Shown here: one piece after another, positions 62,401-64,000 of the stretch
Position numbering within the stretch: the stretch's first letter is position 1
How the letters are laid out: each line of letters starts with the position of its first letter
DNA from: Limanda limanda
Lineage: Eukaryota; Chordata; Actinopteri; Pleuronectiformes; Pleuronectidae
Direction of reading: 5' to 3'
DNA length: 64,000 bases
Assembly: GCF_963576545.1 (NCBI RefSeq)
Contig: NW_026870468.1
Coordinates: 186,001-250,000 of the forward strand
Translations under genes and position numbers: made by a program
The notes under the pieces: generated by a model
Seen by the model: the letters and a program-made list of their open reading frames with translations, nothing else
Databases searched by the model: none
What the model was told of the DNA's origin: nothing

Positions 62401-63092
62401 GATATTCTTGAATAACTTTTTTTGTGAAGGTCGGAGAGACTTGCAAGTAGGCTCTACCCCCACTAAATGGGGTTGCGCGCATCGATCAGTACCATCCTTG
62501 AGCTTCTCCGACTTTCGGAAGGGTTAGGGTTAGGGTTAGGGATGAAAGCACATAGGAGAAAGAGATATTCTTGAATAACTTTTTTTGTGAAGGTCGGAGA
62601 GACTTGCAAGTAGGCTCTACCCCCACTAAATGGGGTAGCGCGCATCGATCGGTACCATCCTTGAGCTTCTCCGACTTTCGGAAGGGTTAGGGTTAGGGTT
62701 AGGGATGAAAGCACATAGGAGAAAGAGATATTCTTGAATAACTTTTTTTGTGAAGGTCGGAGAGACTTGCAAGTAGGCTCTACCCCCACTAAATGGGGTA
62801 GCGCACATCGATCGGTACCATCCTTGAGCTTCTCCGACTTTCGGAAGGGTTAGGGTTAGGGTTAGGGATGAAAGCACATAGGAGAAAGAGATATTCTTGA
62901 ATAACTTTTTTTGTGAAGGTCGGAGAGACTTGCAAGTAGGCTCTACCCCCACTAAATGGGGTAGCGCGCATCGATCGGTACCATCCTTGAGCTTCTCCGA
63001 CTTTCGGAAGGGTTAGGGTTAGGGTTAGGGATGAAAGCACATAGGAGAAAGAGATATTCTTGAATAACTTTTTTTGTGAAGGTCGGAGAGAC
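59422..63092 (+). repeat. HOR segment, 3,671 bp (A-runs 1,3,1,2,2,1,1,4)
   Basis: Short A units at 59895 and 60533. The A at 61008 is 161 bp: two bases are missing, so GGGGTAGCGCGC reads GGGGTCGCGC. A 60052 has GGTACTATCC. B 61169 has CATCCTCGAG and B 61968 has CCCCAAGCTTG. From 60052 on it follows 49472 onward with a shift of 10,580 bp, dropping to 10,578 after the 2-bp deletion. Confidence 0.84.
61008..61168 (+). repeat. A unit with 2-bp deletion (161 bp)
   Basis: GGGGTAGCGCGCATCG is reduced to GGGGTCGCGCATCG near unit position 33-40. The telomere tract is intact. This private change sets the offset between the two flanking long duplicates from 10,580 to 10,578 bp. Confidence 0.85.
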
Positions 63093-64000
63093 TTGAAAAG
63101 TGGTTGCATCTGGACTAATTTGGGTCCTGCGGATCGATTGGTACCATCCCTGAGCTTGTACGACCTTCGGAAGAGGTCGACCGACGAAATTCCCCCAAAT
63201 CTGAGGAGATATTCTTGAATAACTTTTTTTGTGAAGGTCGGAGAGACTTTCAAGTAGGCTCTACCCCCACTAAATGGGGTTGCGCGCATCGATCGGTACC
63301 ATCCTTGAGCTTCTCCGACTTTCGGAAGGGTTAGGGTTAGGGTTAGGGATGAAAGCACATAGGAGAAAGAGATATTCTTGAATAACTTTTTTTGTGAAGG
63401 TCGGAGAGACTTGCAAGTAGGCTTTACCCCCACTAAATGGGGTAGCGCGCATCGATCGGTACCATCCTTGAGCTTCTCCGACTTTCGGAAGGGTTAGGGT
63501 TAGGGTTAGGGATGAAAGCACATAGGAGAAAGAGATATTCTTGAATAACTTTTTTTGTGAAGGTCGGAGAGACTTGGAAAGTGGTTGCATCTGGACTAAT
63601 TTGGATCCTGCGGATCGATTGGTACCATCCCCGAGCTTGTACGACCTTCGGAAGAGGTCGACCGACGAAATTCCCCCAAATCTGAGGAGATATTCTTGAA
63701 TAACTTTTTTTGTGAAGGTCGGAGAGACTTGCAAGTAGGCTTTACCCCCACTAAATGGGGTTGCGCGCATCGATCGGTACCATCCTTGAGCTTCTCCGAC
63801 TTTCGGAAGGGTTAGGGTTAGGGATGAAAGCACATAGGAGAAAGAGATATTCTTGAATAACTTTTTTTGTGAAGGTCGGAGAGACTTGCAAGTAGGCTCT
63901 ACCCCCACTAAATGGGGTAGCGCGCATCGATCGGTACCATCCTTGAGCTTCTCCGACTTTCGGAAGGGTTAGGGTTAGGGTTAGGGATGAAAGCACATAG
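63093..64000 (+). repeat. Right-edge units B AA B As A(cut)
   Basis: Units B 63093, A 63248, A 63411, B 63574, short A 63729 and 115 bp of an A from 63886. The same order follows B 52515, so the 10,578-bp offset copy runs out of the window. A 63248 starts TTTCAAGTAGG. B 63574 has TTGGATCC. The final A ends in its spacer just after the telomere tract, so the array continues to the right. Confidence 0.85.

Larger units (their letters stand above)
1..64000 (+). repeat. Two-monomer (A 163 bp / B 155 bp) satellite array with embedded TTAGGG repeats
   Basis: The array fills the window with no unique sequence at either end, so its true size is larger. All units point the same way. Tiling by hand gives 90 bp of a cut B, 116 full B, 282 full A and 115 bp of a cut A. 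After subtracting the length variants (24 A short by 6 bp, two A short by 1 bp, one A short by 2 bp, three B short by 1 bp) the sum is exactly 64,000. GC content is about 47-48% in both monomers. A-run lengths between successive B units, left to right, begin 1,4,2,2,1,4,4,1,2,2,1,3,2,1,3,1,4,2,2,1,4,5,3,2,2,1,4,1,4,2,1,4 and end 1,3,1,2,2,1,1,4,2,2. Satellite arrays of this monomer size are typical of eukaryotic heterochromatin near centromeres or telomeres. The embedded telomere hexamers favour a subtelomeric or pericentromeric site, which is inference. The family is not recognised. Confidence 0.97.

Noticed and set aside
1..64000. Bacterial or phage accessory region with an undescribed gene system
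   Set aside because: No plausible genes, ribosome sites or mobile genes exist; the content is a eukaryotic-type satellite from end to end.

Overview
The whole window is one uninterrupted head-to-tail satellite DNA array. I found no gene, RNA gene, transposon or unique flank. I split all 64,000 bases by hand into two related monomers and the lengths add up exactly. Monomer A is 163 bp and occurs 282 times complete plus one cut copy at the right end. Monomer B is 155 bp and occurs 116 times complete plus one cut copy at the left end. The length variants are 24 A units of 157 bp (one TTAGGG fewer), two A units of 162 bp, one A unit of 161 bp and three B units of 154 bp.

Every A monomer carries GGG(TTAGGG)3 (259 units) or GGG(TTAGGG)2 (24 units), always G-rich on the + strand. 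That is about 820 interstitial telomere hexamers, or 24 to 27 bp of G-rich block per A-B pair. A and B descend from one ancestor. Positions 1-80 align without gaps (57/80 identical, 34/40 over positions 41-80) and the last 42 bp are identical. Between these parts A has 41 bp holding the telomere tract and B has an unrelated 33 bp that is rich in C and palindromes.

The order of monomers is not random. B never follows B, and A runs between B units are 1 to 7 long. A subtypes depend on position: the GGGGTTG subtype was seen only directly after a B. From about 14.5 kb rightward the array is a series of higher-order repeats (HORs) of 2.7 to 6.9 kb, made of similar A-run strings (typically 1,4,1,2,2,1,4) and marked by shared private variants. 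Several are plain tandem duplications, with periods of 962, 970, 2,725, 4,643 and 4,962 bp. One 3.5 to 3.7 kb block occurs three times, at 409, 8,099 and 53,626, the last copy about 45.5 kb away from the second.

Organism: a satellite like this means eukaryotic nuclear DNA. TTAGGG is the telomere hexamer of vertebrates and many other animals, many fungi, trypanosomatids, some other protists and some Asparagales plants, so the sequence alone does not place the host. I do not recognise the satellite. A subtelomeric or pericentromeric block is the likeliest setting (inference). The minus strand has many long open frames, but these follow from monomer lengths modulo 3 and are not genes.
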